Positions 1-52,736 of a stretch of 64,000 bases of DNA are shown here, piece after piece (position 1 is the first letter of the stretch; each line of letters opens with the position of its first letter). Below the pieces are notes generated by a model. It made no database searches. It was not told the DNA's origin and saw only the letters and a program-made list of their open reading frames with translations. Location: assembly GCF_032854445.1 (NCBI RefSeq), contig NC_088306.1, positions 15,187,386 through 15,251,385 of the forward strand, in the 5' to 3' direction. The DNA is from Liolophura sinensis (taxonomy: Eukaryota; Mollusca; Polyplacophora; Chitonida; Chitonidae). A program made the translations under genes and the position numbers.

Positions 1-58
1 CCTTTATTTCACGAACTACAAGAAGCTGAATACAAACTTTCAAGCATGTCTCACTCAC

Positions 59-41339
<41,281 letters not shown>

Positions 41340-42340
41340 ATCTCTGGCAGTTTCTATCCGAAGAATCGGAAACTTAATGCTTTTCTTTTGATGCCTGTAA
41401 GTTCTGGAATACCACCGTTTCCAGTTTGTTCATGTATTCATCATTTGGCACAAACCGCATCCCCGGAGACAACCGGGTACACAATGACTAAAGGCTTCTA
41501 TTTCTGGCACTCCACGCCTCGGCAGTATCCGAAAACACGCCGCAACTGTAAATTGTTGTCTCTGTTAACCACTATAATTAGCTACACGTGGTATATTCCA
41601 AGAGTATCCAGAAGTAAAAAAAAATCACCTTCCAGATGAGTAACACTTTACTCACAGAAGAGTGGAGGGGAAAAAAGCCACAAAAAAAAAACAGAATAAA
41701 AAAAACACAAGTTGAACTCCTGGTAGATGTTCTGTGTACTTGTCAGAAAACTTGTGTTAGCTTAAGACGCTAACAAGACAACTGAATGTTCATGCTCGAA
41801 TCGGTGACTTGTACACGGTGGGTCGGCTCCGAATCTCCGCCTATCACGATGGCTTCACCGGGGAGAATGAGCACCGAGTCCGGCACGCAGACCCTCCTTC
41901 AGCTACCGTGAGTGAACCGCTGACTGGCCCCTTGACGACAAACGGATGATTGACATGAATTTTAACCAACACGATCGCTAAATACTAAACATTATCGGCT
42001 TAGAATTGGCTTTTTTCTCCTCTCTTTAACTTAGCAAATCGCCAGTAGGCAGGAAAAGCTCATTACGTCGCTCACCGGTTGAGTTGACCGCTATTTAGCA
42101 TGAGCGAACTGGACTTGTGCAGCACGTCTGATCAGCTACCGCCTGCAATACGATTATATCGGCTGTTTGCCTGACACACTGGAGTAAACCGTAGATCGGC
42201 TGAGTGAAACGGTTCAGCTCTTTCATAGTGGCCGTTACATTTGCCTCCCCCTATTTTTTTCTCGCTCCGTACAAAAAGGGGCTTGCTGGTCCGGCCAAAT
42301 TTCACATCTAAAATTAAAGCGCATTTAGCTAAATACAATT
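41340..42340 (-). promoter_or_regulatory. PRKX promoter/5' UTR region, relatively CpG-rich
   Basis: The kilobase upstream of the PRKX start codon is richer in CG dinucleotides than the rest of the window (for example 41800-42290). No TATA box or initiator can be placed with confidence. A possible divergent first exon (41849-41907) lies inside it, so the region may act in both directions. Function is inferred from position only. Confidence 0.45.
41849..41907 (+). CDS. Candidate first coding exon of a divergent gene
   Basis: ATG at 41849 opens 19 codons (MASPGRMSTESGTQTLLQL) plus two bases, followed by a good donor CC|GTGAGTG at 41908. The segment is CpG-rich and sits about 500 bp from the PRKX start, on the opposite strand, as expected for a head-to-head gene pair. 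I recognise no protein family and found no partner exon that can be assigned firmly. It might instead be 5' UTR of PRKX read backwards. Confidence 0.3.
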
Positions 42341-43229
42341 CGCAATATGAAAGTGGTATTAATTATATCCTGTGGTGAAGTGTGTAGCCTGTATGTCTAC
42401 TTCCCTCCCTCTCTAGACATCCACATCCGGAAGTCTATTAACTTATCGAATTTCTAATATCAGTTATCAGGTACTCGCTCAGCACATGATTGATTAGAGA
42501 AAGCATCATACATGTGTATCTTGTTTTATAGATATAGGTATAGAATTACGTGTAAGTACCACCATAGTTTACTGGTCTAGGCCTATACCTGGATTCATAA
42601 ACATATAGATGTACATGTACTCCCAATATAGGCATGAGAGTACAAGCACAATGCATAAAGCAAGCTAATCTGAACGACGATAATGGAAGAGTTATTTTCA
42701 CAGGCTAGCCAGAAATGAATAGCTGTTCGGTTGGTTCATCTGACCGTATGAACCGTTACATCATAGTTGTGCTGATCACCTCTAAACCTGACGCAGTTTT
42801 GTACATGCGGATGCATATAATGCTGACATTATATCAAAAAGGATAAATTTTTGGGCACAGTTCATTATCGGTCGTGTTGATTGAATTGAGGGATACTTGC
42901 TGATCAATTTAAATGTTGTCGTCTGAAATTTCGCTGTTATTCTATCTATAGGCATCTATAGAGTCATATAGACTACTACGCGGACAATATTTCACATAAG
43001 AAAACCGCTCGAACCCTATCTTATGTTTGCTATCCACCGATTCTCTAAAACGCCGGAAATGTAATGCGTCAAAGCCAGCATTGGTAAACCATCTTTTATC
43101 CGTAATCCAGCCGTTTAAACTTTAGAATCGGACAACTCAAATCAACGTGTGCCATGTTTGAAATTGTTTTTTCATCTTCGAGCAGGGTGACGAGCCGCGA
43201 ATCTTTTATCCCACCCAACATTCTGTTTA

Positions 43230-43341
43230 GAGTATGCAGTTCTCAAAGAGGAAGTTGGGTAGGTATGACTCAACCCGGGTTTGATCCCGGAGTCTGCTGA
43301 CTTCGAGGCGGGCGATCTAACCATTAGGCTACCGAAGCGGA
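43230..43341 (-). mobile_element. SINE family 3 head fragment (tRNA-derived)
   Basis: On the minus strand it reads CCGCTTCGGTAGCCTAATGG (box A-like), GATCAAACCCGGGTTGAGTC (box B), then TATACC/CATACC sequence. The absence of an intact acceptor stem and the SINE-like continuation argue against a functional tRNA gene. Confidence 0.7.
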
Positions 43342-43904
43342 CATGTCTATGTGCGAAGTAACGCGAAGACTGGACTCAGGCACGCAAAATACGTCATTGT
43401 TGTGTGCAGTGGATACGTTGGATACATGGACAGTTGCTATCAAAGCGCAACTGAGATACACATTTTGACCATTGACAGCTTATCATGGTACACGATTTGG
43501 ATACATCACGCATTGCGTCCTTCCATCGTTACTGAAAACTGTTGACTGCTTCTGTTTTCATGAATCAGTCCGCATTTCCCTCTTTATATATATTATCTCA
43601 GTTCTTTAGCGGCTTTTGTTGAACTCTGTGTTGGGAATTGGCTTTAAAGGTTTGGAATTTAACGCGGTTCCTATGCTTTGATGCGCGGACAATCACCTAC
43701 ACGCGTAAGTAAGGAATGCAGGAACAGAGCAATTTTGTCATCAATTTTGTCATCAGAGCGTCATCAAGCACGGGTTCAGTTCCAAACATGGATGATATAT
43801 AAAATTAAGTTTTTGCGCGCTTTATGTATATATTTATACCATGTTAAACTATGGTGTGTCATGTCTGGTGCCCTCAGTGCGATGTATTTATAAACTACAT
43901 TTTA

Positions 43905-43965
43905 TTTATATCATTTGTGGTTTACACTCAAGAATACTTAATGCACTTGTAAGACGGCATTTGAA
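43905..43965 (-). mobile_element. SINE family 1 3'-end fragment, decayed
   Basis: TTTATTTATATCATTTGTGG, then TTACACTCAAGAATACTT and TAAGACGGC match the 3' portion of the family. Confidence 0.5.
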
Positions 43966-44125
43966 TATCCATGCACCAATAATATAAATCAATACATGGC
44001 GTGGTTGAACCAAGCGAGTTCATGATTAATTGGTAGAGTTATGAAGTGATTTATTGACCAGAATGGTTGATTGACGACACCTTTCTTAGATTTGAGTGTT
44101 CATCGTTTGTTCACAGCTCATCCAT

Positions 44126-44250
44126 GCACGGTATGAGGAAACCGAGAAAAGCCTGGGAGAAACTCATGACCCTCCGCAGGTTGCTGGCATTGGTGAGAGA
44201 GTCTCGGGAGGTAGAGACTCCCCCTCCCCCCCCCCCAACGGAGGCCCCCA
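44126..44250 (-). mobile_element. SINE family 1 copy, rearranged
   Basis: Pieces GAGGAAACCGAGAAAAGCCT, CCTCCGCAGGTTGCTGGCAT and GGTGAGAG...GGAGGCCCCC appear in order but with internal deletions and a C run (44222-44236). Confidence 0.6.
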
Positions 44251-44295
44251 AGCAGTATATAATATATAATACCTGAACCCCATATAGCAAAGAAT

Positions 44296-44488
44296 TTATT
44301 TATTTATTTATTTATTTGATTGGTGTTTTACGCCGTACTCAAGAATATTTCACTTATATGACGGCGGCCAGCATTATGGTGGGTGGAAACCGGGCAGAGC
44401 TCGGGGGAAACCCACGACCATCCGCAGGTTGCTGACAGACCTTCCCACGTACGGCCGGAGAGGAAGCCAGCATGAGCTGGACTTGAAC
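44296..44488 (-). mobile_element. SINE family 1 copy, young, 5'-truncated
   Basis: Close to the family consensus, with an 11-bp perfect duplication TAGCAAAGAAT (44285-44295 and 44489-44499). Truncated within the box B-like segment (ends CTGGACTTGAAC). Confidence 0.94.
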
Positions 44489-44794
44489 TAGCAAAGAATA
44501 AAAGAATCTTCCACATGTATATCTATGTATGTAAGTTGATTTGGAATTATAGGTAAATAAATATACACTTTCGGCTCAGCCTTATTAAATAGTATACTCT
44601 TTACTGGCTATAGCCCTTGGAAGATTACGAGCAATTCTCTGGTAAGAAAAGTTCTGAATTCTCAGCTTCAAATTCGACATTTACATATTACAATTCATCA
44701 CCTGTCTGAACAAAAATATTCGAGCAGAATTAAATCAAACAGTGTGACTCGTATACCCAGGTTTGTGAGTGAATGAAACGGAATTACCACCCTT

Positions 44795-44992
44795 ATTGCC
44801 TGAGTGATGCTGAAGAATGCATTCTGTTATTACAGCGTAATACTGTGTCATATATTCAACAAAATACCTTGTTAGTCTAGCCCAGTCCTTGTGCTGAATT
44901 AATAAAACGTGTGCTAAATGTAGCGGAAAAATCTGCCGCATCACTCAGACCTCTTTCTGTCAAATTTGGCAGATTATTTTTTTGAGCGTTTA
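44795..44992. mobile_element. MITE family B, right part plus interior
   Basis: CTGAGTGATGCTGAAGAATG near the left; GCATCACTCAGACCTCTTTC and GGCAGATTATTTTTTTGAGC at the right end are the inverse of the family left end. Confidence 0.7.
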
Positions 44993-45073
44993 TTTGTGTT
45001 GTCACGCTAGGTTTTAATATACCCTAGATTCTTGTGTTGTTGTTTTTTCGTGCATGTTTATAAAATTCAGATC

Positions 45074-45206
45074 TTCAACAACCTGCGGATGGTCCTGGGT
45101 TTCTTCCGGGCTTGGCCCGGTTTCTTCCCACCATAATGCTGGCCGCCGTCGTATAAGTGAAATATTCTTGATTACGGCGTAAAACACCAATCAAATAAAT
45201 AAATAG
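45074..45206 (+). mobile_element. SINE family 1 copy, 5'-truncated
   Basis: From CAACAACCTGCGGATGGTCC to the ACACCAATCAAATAAATAAA tail. Confidence 0.88.
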
Positions 45207-46999
45207 AATTCAAATCACGTACACTATCACACGCCACCCAGAAGTCAATTATACCGTTCCAGAATGTATAAGCGTTGATGTATGTATACCGTATGTAACC
45301 ACTATTAGCATGCAAAATAATTAATCTCTTTGCTTCAGTATCAAGCCAGTTATTGCAATCCTATTTCAAGTGACCAATACTAAATACAATTATACTCAGA
45401 GGCAATTTAAGGCATTTGGTAAATTTCCAACTGTATATAATTGACCCGTACCGGACACCGTCCGTCAAGAGCTCATGTTATATTAATGCAAGATTGCTAT
45501 GGAAAGTCATTAGTAATATGTTCGCTGCACCTGATCCTTTACACAAAGTGCTTCAAAGTACGGATCAGACATGCATGAAACATGCATGCGTATGACAGTT
45601 TCATCCCTGTTCTTCCGGGTTTTTCCGGGTTCGTGGTATAGGTTCCCCCTGTATTCTTAAGATCCATTATAACAGTAATTATTATACCCATAGCTAATAG
45701 AATACGTGATTCTTGATTTTCATTGGTCAGTATAATCTGTCAAATGATGTTATGTGACAATAACAGGCTCAAACAAACCGATGTCCCACTCACACATGTG
45801 ATATCCGACGTTCATGAGGCAGTGATCAGCGATCGCCTATATAGGTGGATTGTACTACAAAGCGCAGTAATGAGTTATTAAGACGACACGTTGACGTCCA
45901 AGAGCAAAATGACGCCGCTGCTTTACGCACGGTAGGGCTTCCTTTTAACAAAAACATATTTCAGAAGGTCGATCTAATCCTGTTAAATTAGTTTTCTGTA
46001 TTATAAATACCACCCCATGTTAAAATGGGTAGATTGGCCAAGCTTTGCCGTCACGTCAAAAAGGGACGTCACTCACATCCTAACGTCGTGTTTTGAAACC
46101 TGCGTTTTGCCTCAACTTCTCTGCTCTCATTTGTCAGTTTGTTTGTAAAGAGCCGGACGATGACTTGCTCACAGCAAGCGTTAAATTAACTGAAAAACCA
46201 CTTGTTCTTCAAAAATATGGCGTACTCTTTGAGCTCAATCTACAATATTCGTTGTATATGCGTTAAACTGTTGCGTGGTTTTGTCTGAGCAGCCATACTA
46301 TAAAAATGACAGTCGTTAGTATATGTAAGGTTTTTGAACTTAAATTAAACTAGAGGAAGTTGTTAGGGCAATAAGTCAGCTTGTTAGCAAGGAAGCAAGT
46401 AAGTGCTACCATTTGCCAATGTTTTTTTGCGATCCATGAAACATGAATAAGGCGTAGAGCACTGACCGGATAAGAAAATAAGGAAGGAGGGTATTGGGTT
46501 TTTTGGTTTTTTTTTTGTACGTCCGAATGCCTGTCCTTCCATGCAATAACTGCGATTTTGACTGTATATAATATACATTTGCCAAAGTTTTTGTGTTTTG
46601 TTTTCGTTTGTCTGCATGCCTGTCCTTCCGAGAAACAGCTTCGATTTTGATTTTAAAAAGATACAATTGTCAGATTTACTAAAAATTGCTGTGCAGGTTC
46701 AAATTGTGGTCCTCATATCAAGTTCGAAAGCCATGATCGAGGTATGTTTGCGTTGATTGTGAGATGAAATGAACTTCTCTAGATTCAGCTCTCGTATACT
46801 TAGTATAGTAGTACATTTATATACTTTACTTCCCTCCGTTTACAGTCTTGGCAGGTGTTATTGGAGATTATTCTGGGTCTTATTCTGGATTAGTTTGGAC
46901 AATCATGTTATTAGCCTAAAATAGTTCATGATCCTATGTATAGTGGGTCCAGAACTGATCATGGGATTAACGATTATACAACTTATTGGCCACAGCACT

Positions 47000-47152
47000 A
47001 CAAGATCTTCTCACCAGTGCGGTCGTTGTGAGTTCAGGGTCAGCTCCTGCTGGTTTGCTCTCCAGCCGTATTCGATGGAAGGTCTACAGCCACCTGTGTG
47101 GATGGTCGCAGGTTTTCCCCACGTACGGCGTAAAACACCAATCAAATAAATA
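47000..47152 (+). mobile_element. SINE family 1 copy with internal deletion
   Basis: Starts in the head (CTCACCAGTGCGGTCGTTGT, GAGTTCAGGGTCAGCTC). It jumps from GGTCGCAGGTTTTCCCC straight to ACGTACGGCGTAAAACACCA, so about 70 bp of the body is missing. Confidence 0.85.
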
Positions 47153-47410
47153 CAAACAAACATTAGAATGCCAGCTTATATATACAGGGTGCATACTCCA
47201 AAAGAATTGTATATTATTGGGACCTTAGTGCAATGACAGCGTTCTCAAATCGGCTATCTTGTACTTTGGATTAAAGCAGCTAGGTGTACAATGAAAACTT
47301 GTGGTGAACTAAGCATCCCCGAGACTTGATCCCTTTTGCATTATTTTAATATTAATGTATCATAAATGTGATGACAATAACGCATTTTGAGTAATTCCAG
47401 TGAAGTGCAA

Positions 47411-47553
47411 TAGTTTATTTATTTATTTATTTGATTGGTGTTTTACGCCGTACTCAAGAATATTTCATTTATACGACGGCTGCCAGCATTATGGTGGGTG
47501 GAAACCGGGCAGAGCCCGGGGGAAACCCACGACCATCCGCAGGTTGCTGACAG
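47411..47553 (-). mobile_element. SINE family 1 copy, young, 5'-truncated
   Basis: Close to consensus from the (TTTA)n tail to GGTTGCTGACAGACT. Possible short duplication TGCAATA on both sides. Confidence 0.88.
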
Positions 47554-48302
47554 ACTTGCAATAAATTGCCATGGTGCTAGGGGGCGTGTAATTTGCTACT
47601 ACAGTATTATACATTTACATAAACGGTCAGAATAAAACCCTGACTGAGGTAAACTGGTAAGAGACCGTATTTCACCGGTTGCGTGTGACCATTTGTCAAC
47701 TATCATACTGTTATTGGTGCCATTGTTTTACTCTATATGCTGTACGTCTTTAATTATATAAATTAATTTTCATGTGATAGACCTGTTTTAAATCAGGATA
47801 GTATTATGGTATAATGTATATTCTATATATATGCCACATGCAGCTACCTTGAAATCTATTTTTGTTCATATACAAGAGTTCATGTGTGCAAGAAATTATG
47901 ATAAACGTACATCCTATTAATTGCATAACTTAACTTGTGTATATGTAAGGGAACCTCATGCATAATCTTTATTGCGAATGTAAGAAAACTTCCATGATGA
48001 ATTCTGTATTTGTACAATGTATAGCAGAATCTTATGACATTGTCCACTCCATTCGTGTGTATAAGGTATAGCGAAGCCTTCCTCTCGGGCCCAAACTGGA
48101 CTGCCTGCTGTTGTCTTGTAATATACAACATTCAGTATTGCGCTACCAGACTGCCCACAAAATCGTCATCGCAAAGGCAGCAATGAACAGTATGTTAGGG
48201 ACTATAACTTTAGTCCGCATTATACATGTAAGGTTGGACCTAAAATCTTTGGTCCGCATTATAGATATAAGACTGGACCCAAACACTTTAGTTCGAATTA
48301 AA

Positions 48303-48350
48303 CATATATTGTATTTAGTTGATTGGCGATTTACCCCGTACTCAAGAAAA
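48303..48350 (-). mobile_element. SINE family 1 3'-end fragment
   Basis: TTTAGTTGATTGGCGATTTA followed by CCCCGTACTCAAGAAA. Confidence 0.6.
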
Positions 48351-48668
48351 CATTATGTAGGAAAGGCCGGACCTAAAATCTTTGGTCCGAATTTTATATA
48401 GAAGGCTGGATCTAAAATTTTTGGTTCGAATTATACACATATAAGGCCGGGCCTAAAATCTTTGGCCCGAATCATACATATAAGGCTGGACCTATAATCT
48501 TTGGTCTCAACTATACATATGAGGCTAGAACTTAACACTTTGGATCGAATTAAGGCTGGACCTAAAATCTTTAGTTCGATTTATACATATTAAAGGCTGG
48601 ACCCAAACACTTTGGTTCGAATTATACATAGAAAGCTGGATCTAAAACCTTTGGCCGAATTATACACA

Positions 48669-48903
48669 TATTTATTTATTTATTTCGTTGGTGTTTTACG
48701 CTGTACTCAAGAATATTTCACTGATACGACTGGAGGAAACCGAGCACAGCTTGGGAAAACCCACGACCATCCACAGGTTGATGGAAGACCTTCCCAGGTA
48801 CAGCCGAAGAGGAAGTCAACATGAGGTGGACAAACTCACATGCAGCGGCCGCATGGGTAAGAGGCTCCTGGGTAATTGCGCAGCCTTGGCGAGCTAACCT
48901 CAG
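48669..48903 (-). mobile_element. SINE family 1, near full-length, inside the 39-bp array
   Basis: Bounded by (A/G)TTATACA(C/T)ATA copies of the host repeat. Contains tail, body with a ~20-bp deletion after GATACGAC, and a head portion ending GCCTTGGCGAGCTAACC. Confidence 0.88.
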
Positions 48904-49515
48904 TTATACATATAAGGCTGGACCTAAAATCTTAGGTTCTAATTATACATATATATGGCTGGATCTAAACACTTTGGCCCTAATTATATAACATAAAAGG
49001 CTGGACCTAAACACTTTGGTTCTAATGATACATACAAGGTTGGACCTAAACACTTTGGTTCGAAATTTACTAACGATTGAAGTTGGGTCTGTAGCCTATT
49101 ATACATATTCGGCTGGACATCTTTAATCTTTAATAGTGGTAGGGAAATTAAACACAAAACAATGCATGGTGCCCTGCATGGCCAAGCGAAAAGGTATACC
49201 ATCTGTAAACTGTTGATTCTAACATGAACAAGCGCAGCTCGATGTACAGATTCCTGCACTACTAGCTGCCAGGGTAGAGGGGAAGTACTCTGCATTTGTC
49301 TGTAATTTGTCAATCGTGAAGAATTGTTATAAAAAAACAGGTACCACCAAAATTGACTGAACATGTCCCAAACATGTGACAGCCAACCTAGATATGCACC
49401 AAATGTCATCCAAACCCTTGCATAACTTTTACAGGCCTCAAAAGAACTTAACCTCCCTGGTGGAGACAAATATATATATATAAGATAGATGCATTTACAT
49501 GTGTATGTCTGCACG

Positions 49516-49700
49516 CAAGAAATTAATCTGTTAACTTTAACAGAAAGTCTGTTAAATTTAACAGAAAGTGTGTTAACTGAGTGATGCTAGAATGTTATTG
49601 CGGCAGACTATTCTGTTAAATGTATCACACATATTTTATTAATTCAACATAACCGTTATATTAGACTAACACGTATATGTTGAATGTGACACAATATTCC
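49516..49700. mobile_element. MITE family B, left part, with duplicated end motif
   Basis: The left-end motif TTTAACAGAAAGTCTGTTAA occurs twice in a row (49531-49570). It continues with CTGAGTGATGCTAGAATG and TTCAACATAACC, and the right inverted end is missing. Confidence 0.75.
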
Positions 49701-49958
49701 GTAAATGAAGGATTTACACTTTGTGGATCCACCCGGATTTGAAGTCAGATCACAGCAGCCGGTCCTGCGCTCTATACTACCCACATGAGCTTCAGCTCCC
49801 GTTTCACTCCTTGTCATGCACTTACAAGTATATGCTTCCCATCTCTTAAGACACACCCATCACGTCCATGCACCCAGAGCCCCATGTTTGTTGGAACCTT
49901 CTTGGTCAGGGCAACGGAGCTTCCTGTTTTGCTTCACTCGCAGATTGTCTCCATTATA

Positions 49959-50093
49959 TTTATTCATTTGATTGGTGTTTTACGCCGTACTCAAGAATAA
50001 TTCACTTATACGACGGCGGCCAGCATTAAGGTGGGAGGAAAACGGGCAGAGCCCTGGGGAAACCCACGACCATCCTCAGGTTTCTGGAAGACC
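49959..50093 (-). mobile_element. SINE family 1 copy, 5'-truncated, with duplication
   Basis: Flanked by GTCTCCATTA(T/C)A at 49947-49958 and 50094-50105. Body close to consensus, truncated after CAGGTTTCTGGAAGACC. Confidence 0.9.
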
Positions 50094-50159
50094 GTCTCCA
50101 TTACATGTGCTATATACAGGACAAAGATAGCTTATAGGAAGATTGTACTTTTTTGTATA

Positions 50160-50162
<3 letters not shown>

Positions 50163-50248
<86 letters not shown>
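50163..50248. repeat. (AT)n microsatellite, about 43 dinucleotides
   Basis: Uninterrupted AT repeat, ending in a short ACACAC. A candidate polymorphic site and cruciform-prone sequence. Confidence 0.98.
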
Positions 50249-50254
<6 letters not shown>

Positions 50255-50647
50255 TTTTCGTTTCTGCCTATAGGAGAGAAACAATTACAGGCTTGGCCCG
50301 ATAATCATTTTGAGCTCACTACGCTTGAGAGATGAGGAATTATACAGGCCTGTATATATGACCACGCCTTAATTAACAAGAACATGCGAATTCTTAATCT
50401 GTATAATATAAATTGGATTGGATTATATAAACCAGATCATTGATCATCTAGGTAGATATAATTATATCCATGCGAACGAAAGGTACATAATCAGCAATTA
50501 AGGTATGTATATAGTCATGCACAAATACGTCAATCAGCCGGTGTATAAATACAATACGCCGATTAAACACAGAACCAGTATCCATCTGCCACAACTGATG
50601 TACAAGTACATGTATAGCTAGGGTGGGAAAGTTTGAGTCTGGATACT

Positions 50648-50927
50648 CTGAAAAACGTAATCTGCTAAATTTAACAGAAAATCTGTGATCTGAGTGATGC
50701 TAGAATGTATTCTGTTATTGCAGCAGATTGTTCTGTCATTGCAGTAGATTATCCTGTAATAAATGTATAGCGCTGATATTTTTTAATTCAGCATAAAGAA
50801 TGTATTAGACTAACAGCATATTATGTTGAATGAGTATTATAATAACAGAATATATTTTTGAATTACTCAGACAACTTTCTGTTAAAATTAGCAAATTATC
50901 TTTTTATTTTGAATGTAGGCTAATCTC
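50648..50927. mobile_element. MITE family B, complete copy (~280 bp)
   Basis: Left end AATCTGCTAAATTTAACAGA ... CTGAGTGATGC pairs with the complement of the right end AACTTTCTGTTAAAATTAGC, giving inverted repeats of about 50-60 bp. The interior is AT-rich with repeated TCTGTTATTGCAGCAGATT-like motifs. No coding capacity. Confidence 0.85.
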
Positions 50928-51078
50928 GCTCTCACATACTTGTATACATAGCCTTATGTTATGTGACCCCCCCCCCTTCGATCGAGGATTGCAATTCTAT
51001 CAGAAAAGCTCAAACGGTGTCTGTAAAATACGTTTAGATATGCATGTTTGATACCTAAGTCTATATCTATATATAAAT

Positions 51079-51264
51079 TTATTTATTTATTTATTTGACT
51101 GGTGTTTTGCGCCGCACTCAAGACATATAGAATCAGCATTATGGCGGAAGCAAAGCGGGGGAAACCCACGGCATCCTGGACTTGAACTCACAGCGACCGC
51201 GGAGAAACCCTTGTGTCATTGTGCTGCAAAAACCACGTTAACCACTAGGCCACCAAGGCCCCCT
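51079..51264 (-). mobile_element. SINE family 1 copy with internal deletions
   Basis: Tail (ATTT)n and GGTGTTTTGCGCCGCACTCA, a reduced body, then CTGGACTTGAACTCACAGCG and a head ending ACTAGGCCACCAAGGCCCCC. Confidence 0.85.
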
Positions 51265-51324
51265 ATATTTTATATAAAGGTGCGTCAATCGTGTTGACAA
51301 GAATCAACTCCGGCATTTTATATA

Positions 51325-51395
51325 TGATCTATTTATTATTTAACGCGGTACACAAAAATTTCACCTATACGACGGGGATCAGTTCTATACATAGT
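51325..51395 (-). mobile_element. SINE family 1 3'-end fragment, decayed
   Basis: TTATTTAACGCGGTACACAA, AATTTCACCTATACGACGG and GATCAG remain recognisable. Confidence 0.55.
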
Positions 51396-51400
51396 GTCAA

Positions 51401-51904
51401 AAACCTGTTAAATTTAGAAGAAAGCCTGTTGTTTGAGTTATGCGTTCTGTTATTCGAGCCGATTATTCTGTTAAATATAGCACATCTATTCTGTTAATTC
51501 AACATTGAGATTGTTTTAGACTAACAAAATATTATGTTGAATATCAAACATTGTTATGTTCTAAAATAACAGAATACATTCTGGCATCACCCAGGTGCCT
51601 CCGTGGCTCATTTGGTTAGCGCGCTAGCGCAGCGTAATGACCCAGGAGTCTCTCACCAATGCGGTCGCTGTGAGTTCAAGTCCAGCTCATGCTGGCCTCC
51701 TCTCCGGCCGTACGTGGGAAGGCCTGACAGCAGCCTGCGGATGGTCGTGGGTTTCCCCCGGGCTCCGCCTGGTTTCCACCCACCATAATGCTGGCCGCCG
51801 TCCTATAAGTGAAATATTCTTGAGTACGGCGTAAAACACCAATCAAATAAATAAATAAATACTAGCATCACCCATACAACAGACTTTCTATTAAACTTAA
51901 CATA
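51401..51904. mobile_element. MITE family B, complete but split by a SINE
   Basis: Left end AACCTGTTAAATTTAGAAGA at 51404, right inverted end at 51875-51904 (ACAGACTTTCTATTAAACTT). Without the inserted SINE the element would be about 225 bp. Confidence 0.85.
51594..51861 (+). mobile_element. SINE family 1, full-length, nested in a MITE
   Basis: 268 bp flanked by the 13-bp duplication CT(G/A)GCATCACCCA (51581-51593 and 51862-51874). The head GCCTCCGTGGCTCATTTGGT is complete, with box A- and box B-like segments, followed by the body and (AAAT)n tail. This is the best reference copy of the family in the window. Confidence 0.95.
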
Positions 51905-52417
51905 TAACTATTATCGAGTGTATATAGTCAGAGATCGAAGCCTGTATCAGACGAACTTTCCCCTATGTGGCACATAGACTTTTAAATGCACAGTGAACAC
52001 ATGCAGTGTGTATGTCATATTGGTAGAATTGAAGCAAGTAAGCAACGAACTTCGGTCTAACACTAAACCGTGATTCCGTTACAAGGTACTTTTATATATA
52101 GGTCCAGTGCGTAGTGCACTATAAAAAGCTGTTAAAATGACTGTATAATATGTTTTCTCATTGATGACATGCAGAATAGATTATGTTATTACTATAAACT
52201 ATTACATACATGTACATGTTTGACAGATTTGTTTTGCTATTCTGTTGTATTTGCGGGTTGTATTATGTTGTGCCAGCATCATGATCGCTCCGTAACGACA
52301 ACCCCTTCTCAGCTCTAATACAGTTAGAGTCTCTCTAACACAGAGAGTTCGTATCTCTAACACATATTCTATACAGAAGATTATTTGTTATATTATCCGC
52401 TTCCACAGACTATTACT

Positions 52418-52736
52418 GGTCCCAATGGTTCAGCCGGTAGAGCGTCCGCTTCAGGGTCAGGTCACACTTAATGCTTTAAAAGAAGAAGCTGTATCTTTCT
52501 CGCTTGGCATTCAGCATTAAGGGGATTGTGCAACGACTGGTTGAACAGTATCAGTATAATGACTCGGTGACTTACTTTCCTTCGGTAAGCCGTCTCAGTG
52601 AAGCAGCACTAGATAAAAGAACGGTGGGAATCCATCCTGCAACAAGAAAGATCATTACATGCACTCTTAGGACTCATATGACTGAAAAATTATTAAGTAC
52701 GAGGTTAAACCCTAAGCACTCGCTCACTCTCACTGC
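52418..52736 (+). mobile_element. SINE family 2 copy, box B lost
   Basis: The head CAGCCGGTAGAGCGTCCGCT runs directly into GTCACACTTAATGCTTT, so the box B-like part is deleted. The body matches the 33086 copy in reverse, and it ends with AAACCCTAAGCACTCGCTCA. The tail is (CTCA)n-like. Confidence 0.85.

Larger units (their letters stand above)
48205..49110. repeat. Minisatellite, ~39-bp unit (GGCTGGACCTAAAATCTTTG...), degenerate
   Basis: About 17 diverged copies, containing GG(C/T)TGGACCTAAA, CTTTGGT(T/C)CGAATTATACA and TATAAGG. A SINE (48669-48903) and a small SINE fragment (48303-48350) interrupt the array. Confidence 0.9.

Noticed and set aside
51594-51680. tRNA gene
   Set aside because: Box A- and B-like sequences belong to SINE heads, here and in the other SINE copies; no complete cloverleaf with a closing acceptor stem is present.
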